Assembly: GCA_020851615.1 (NCBI GenBank)
Contig: JADZCL010000074.1
Location: 1-9,207 of the forward strand
Reading direction: 5' to 3'
DNA length: 9,207 nt
Source: Rubrivivax sp.
Lineage (GTDB): Bacteria > Pseudomonadota > Gammaproteobacteria > Burkholderiales > Burkholderiaceae_C
The position numbers were made by a program, and so were the translations under genes. The notes below the pieces were generated by a model, which was not told the DNA's origin, searched no databases, and saw only the letters and a list, made by a program, of their open reading frames with translations. Positions 7,292-9,207 of this stretch are shown here, piece by piece; the stretch's first letter is position 1, and each line of letters begins with the position of its first letter.

Positions 7292-8602
7292 TCATGCCCG
7301 CGCCTGCTTGCGCAGTGTCGCCGGATCGGGCAAGGGCGCTGCCAGCAGCGCGTCGATGTCGAGGATGCCGCTGCCGAAGGAGCCGGGCTGCTGATGCGGC
7401 ATCGCCCGCGCCGTTGCACCGGCCGTGGCGATGAAGGCTTCCACGCGCTGCCACGGTTGGAGATAGCGCGCAGGCAGTGCGTTGCGATGGTGGGCCAGCC
7501 ACAGCGCCGCCGCGCCGGTGGTGATGGCCGCGGCATACGAAGTTCCGTCGCCGCCGCCCGCATAGGCGGCGCTGCCATCGCGCCGCACCTCGGCGCGGTA
7601 GATGGCGTCGGCCGGCGCTGCCCAGTCGACGGCCGTGCCGTGGGCGCTGCTGCCCCAGGGAATGCCACCCACGGTGCTGCCCGCCACCGCCACGGTGCGC
7701 CGCCCATGTGCCGGGGCGATCACCGAGGCCAGCGGCTGGCCGGCGGCGCAGACCACGATGACCCCGGCCTCGTAGGCGGCGTCGATTGCACGGTCGAGCA
7801 CCCCCATCTGCGTGCGCGGCAGGAAGCCCATGCTGAGATTGATCACGCCAAGCCCGGGCTGTTGCAGCAGGTAGTGCAGGGCGCGCGCCAGTTCACGCTG
7901 CGCGTGGCTGATGAAGACGTGGTTGGCGATGCGCACCGGCACCAGCGGCACGCGCGGCGCCACGCCGAAGAACGGGGCTGGGGGCGCGCCCGGGTCATGG
8001 CCGCAGATGACGCTGGCCACGCGCGTGCCGTGGCCGTCGTAGGCGGCCTGGTTGGCGTCGACCCCGCCGCCGGGTCCGCTGCCGCCGACCGCCGCACCGT
8101 CGTCCGTGCCCGGACCGGAGGCGAAGAAGGTGCGCCCGGCCGGGACGTCGATCCACGGCGCAGCGGGGAAGCCGAAGACCGGGTGCGGCAGGTAGCCGGT
8201 GTCGATCTGGCCCACGCGCAGGTCGGCCCAGTCGATGGCCAGCGGACCGCCCCAGCGGGCCCAGGCGTCCTGTGCCTTCACCGCCGTGAGGTGCCAGTCG
8301 CGGGCGACGCCGGCGCGCAGTGCGCGATCAGGTGCTGCGGCGGCGTCGCGCGCCAGGAGCAGGTCCAGCGCCTCGATGTCGGGCAGCGCGCGGTGCTGCC
8401 GCACGCCGGCCCGCTGCAGGATGTCCGCTGCCGCGCGCAGGCCGTAGCTGCGCTGCAGCGCCAGCAGTGTGGTGTCGGGCAGCAGCGCGGTCTGGGCCGA
8501 CAGGGGTACGAGGCCCGGGTCCAAGCCCGGCAGGTAGTGTTCGAGCTGCGCGCGCGCGGCCGCGATGCCGTCGTCACCGAGATCAAGCAGATGCTGGGCC
8601 AT
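7292..8602 (-). CDS. Subtilisin-like (S8) serine peptidase, no signal peptide
   Basis: The 436-residue product carries the S8 catalytic triad in the expected order: Asp134 (VGQIDTGY), His191 (DGHGTRVASVI) and Ser355 (GDGTSYAAAITTGAAALW). The family motif INLSMGF precedes the third region. The oxyanion-hole position, normally the Asn of AAGN, is Gln289 in VVCAAGQ; this is unusual and may lower activity. About 115 residues precede the catalytic domain, helical in appearance and without a signal peptide or membrane helix, so this part may be a pro-domain or an interaction domain and the enzyme may act in the cytoplasm. The ATG at 8602 is chosen over an in-frame ATG at 8647 because AAGGA stands 7 bases before it, whereas the upstream ATG has no such site and lies in a hairpin loop. 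The gene converges on the cyclase with 12 bp between stop codons. Substrate unknown. Confidence 0.9.
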   Translation of the reverse strand: MAQHLLDLGDDGIAAARAQLEHYLPGLDPGLVPLSAQTALLPDTTLLALQRSYGLRAAADILQRAGVRQHRALPDIEALDLLLARDAAAAPDRALRAGVARDWHLTAVKAQDAWARWGGPLAIDWADLRVGQIDTGYLPHPVFGFPAAPWIDVPAGRTFFASGPGTDDGAAVGGSGPGGGVDANQAAYDGHGTRVASVICGHDPGAPPAPFFGVAPRVPLVPVRIANHVFISHAQRELARALHYLLQQPGLGVINLSMGFLPRTQMGVLDRAIDAAYEAGVIVVCAAGQPLASVIAPAHGRRTVAVAGSTVGGIPWGSSAHGTAVDWAAPADAIYRAEVRRDGSAAYAGGGDGTSYAAAITTGAAALWLAHHRNALPARYLQPWQRVEAFIATAGATARAMPHQQPGSFGSGILDIDALLAAPLPDPATLRKQARA

Positions 8603-8609
8603 GGGCTTG

Positions 8610-8614
8610 TCCTT
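8610..8614 (-). promoter_or_regulatory. Shine-Dalgarno AAGGA of the S8 peptidase
   Basis: On the minus strand AAGGA is followed by 7 bases and then the ATG at 8602. It fixes the peptidase start and sits directly beside an 18-bp palindrome. Confidence 0.7.
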
Positions 8615-8632
8615 CACTGCGTGAACGCAGTG
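8615..8632. repeat. 18-bp palindrome abutting the peptidase ribosome binding site
   Basis: CACTGCGT (8615-8622), GA, ACGCAGTG (8625-8632) are perfect 8-bp arms around a 2-bp centre, the usual form of an operator for a dimeric repressor. In RNA it can fold as a 7-bp stem with a 4-base loop immediately 5' of the Shine-Dalgarno sequence. Confidence 0.6.
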
Positions 8633-8656
8633 TGCCGGCGTGACCATGCCGGCACA
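8631..8656. repeat. 9-bp inverted repeat upstream of the peptidase
   Basis: TGTGCCGGC (8631-8639) and GCCGGCACA (8648-8656) are exact reverse complements around an 8-base loop. The repeat shares two bases with the neighbouring palindrome. It could be part of an untranslated leader, an operator, or a terminator of the upstream membrane-protein gene; no U-run follows. Confidence 0.55.
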
Positions 8657-8699
8657 AGCCGACGCCTGGCGGCTGTCCCCATCGCAGTCTGCGCCCGCC

Positions 8700-9207
8700 T
8701 CAGCGAGCGCGCTGCAGCAGGCCCGCGGCCACCAGGCCCAGAGCCAGCAGCAAGCCCAGCCACTTGATCGTCACCGCCAGGCTCAGCAGCGCGTGCAGTG
8801 GCCAGGCGGTCCACGCCCACAGCACCGTGCCCGGGAGCAGGCCTGCCCAGGTCAGCAGGTTCTCGCACAGGTCGGCAACCACCGCCACCGGCAGCGCACA
8901 GGACAGCCGCGCCAGCCAGGGCCGCGCGGTGGCCTGCACGTCACGCAGCCCCGCGAGGCGGGCAAAGGCGCGGCTGGTCCAGCGTGCCAGCACATAGGCG
9001 TAGGCGATGATCAGCGGGAAGTCCCACAACAAGGCCCAATGCGGTGACGCAAAGGCCTTCCAGCCCGCCTGCCAATCGGCGTCGAACAGCGCCGACCCCT
9101 GCCAGAGCTGGAAGCGGCAGTTGTCGGTGCCCATGGCCAGCGTGCTGCACCAGGCCTCGATGCCCGATGGCCCTGCTGGCATCCCGGCCACCGGGCGCAC
9201 CAGCCAA
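8700..9207 (-). CDS. Small integral membrane protein of unknown function (5' end beyond window)
   Basis: The frame has its TGA at 8700-8702 and stays open to the window edge, giving 168 visible residues. A GTG at 9200 and ATGs at 9182 and 9134 are possible starts, but the real one may lie outside. Hydrophobic segments are LLWDFPLIIAYAYVLA, a second around LPVAVVADLCENLLTWAG, and a long Leu/Ala-rich C-terminal stretch that can hold two helices (HALLSLAVTI and LGLLLALGLVAAGLL). Charged loops contain Arg on one side (RWTSRAFARLAGLR). The N-terminal visible part (CSTLAMGTDNCRF, with two Cys) is not hydrophobic and may face the periplasm. I do not recognise a named family. It precedes the peptidase on the same strand with 97 bp between its stop and the peptidase ATG, so co-transcription is possible but the palindromes in between argue for separate control. 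Confidence 0.65.
   Translation of the reverse strand, partial: WLVRPVAGMPAGPSGIEAWCSTLAMGTDNCRFQLWQGSALFDADWQAGWKAFASPHWALLWDFPLIIAYAYVLARWTSRAFARLAGLRDVQATARPWLARLSCALPVAVVADLCENLLTWAGLLPGTVLWAWTAWPLHALLSLAVTIKWLGLLLALGLVAAGLLQRAR

Noticed and set aside
8603..8647. Peptidase start at ATG 8647
   Set aside because: No Shine-Dalgarno sequence precedes it and it lies in the loop of the 9-bp inverted repeat; ATG at 8602 has AAGGA at 7 bases spacing.
7394..8767. 457-codon plus-strand open frame opposite the S8 peptidase
   Set aside because: It is in codon register with the peptidase and has the same Arg/Gly/Ala-rich character; the minus strand holds the catalytic triad motifs and a Shine-Dalgarno sequence.

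Overview
The window is very GC-rich with dense coding on both strands and strong G/C bias at third codon positions. The protein types (Na/Pi cotransporter with a PhoU tail, EamA-type permease, multidomain c-di-GMP proteins) and the TAGAAT-like promoter element suggest a betaproteobacterium, probably of the order Burkholderiales. This placement is inference from style; no rRNA or other marker gene is present. I see no tRNA, rRNA, CRISPR array, insertion sequence or prophage gene.

Layout. Positions 1-1053 (+) hold the C-terminal part of a Na/Pi cotransporter family protein. It is followed in the same frame by a complete EamA/DMT permease (1117-1989, +). A small protein of unknown function (2024-2338, -) converges on the permease and diverges from the next block. 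The 281-bp divergent gap (2339-2619) holds a perfect 10-bp inverted repeat over a TAGAAT box, and a candidate sigma-70-like promoter for the plus strand.

The centre is a two-gene cyclic-di-GMP module. The first gene (2620-5766, +) encodes a membrane receptor, CHASE-PAS-PAS-GGDEF-EAL. Its EAL domain keeps every catalytic residue, while its GGDEF signature is degraded to GDDAF, so it is predicted to be a phosphodiesterase. Only 46 bp downstream lies a soluble diguanylate cyclase (5813-7279, +) with two tandem copies of a PAS-like sensor and an intact GGDEF site. The pair would break down and make the same second messenger under different signals.

The last block is on the minus strand and converges on the cyclase with a 12-bp gap. 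It contains a subtilisin-like (S8) serine peptidase without a signal peptide (7292-8602) whose oxyanion Asn is replaced by Gln, and the 3' part of a small integral membrane protein (8700-9207, running off the window). Two overlapping perfect inverted repeats lie directly upstream of the peptidase ribosome binding site.

I found no clear previously undescribed system. The most notable points are the PDE/DGC pair with one degraded GGDEF domain, the duplicated sensor module, the peptidase active-site change, and the palindromes in the two minus-strand leader regions.
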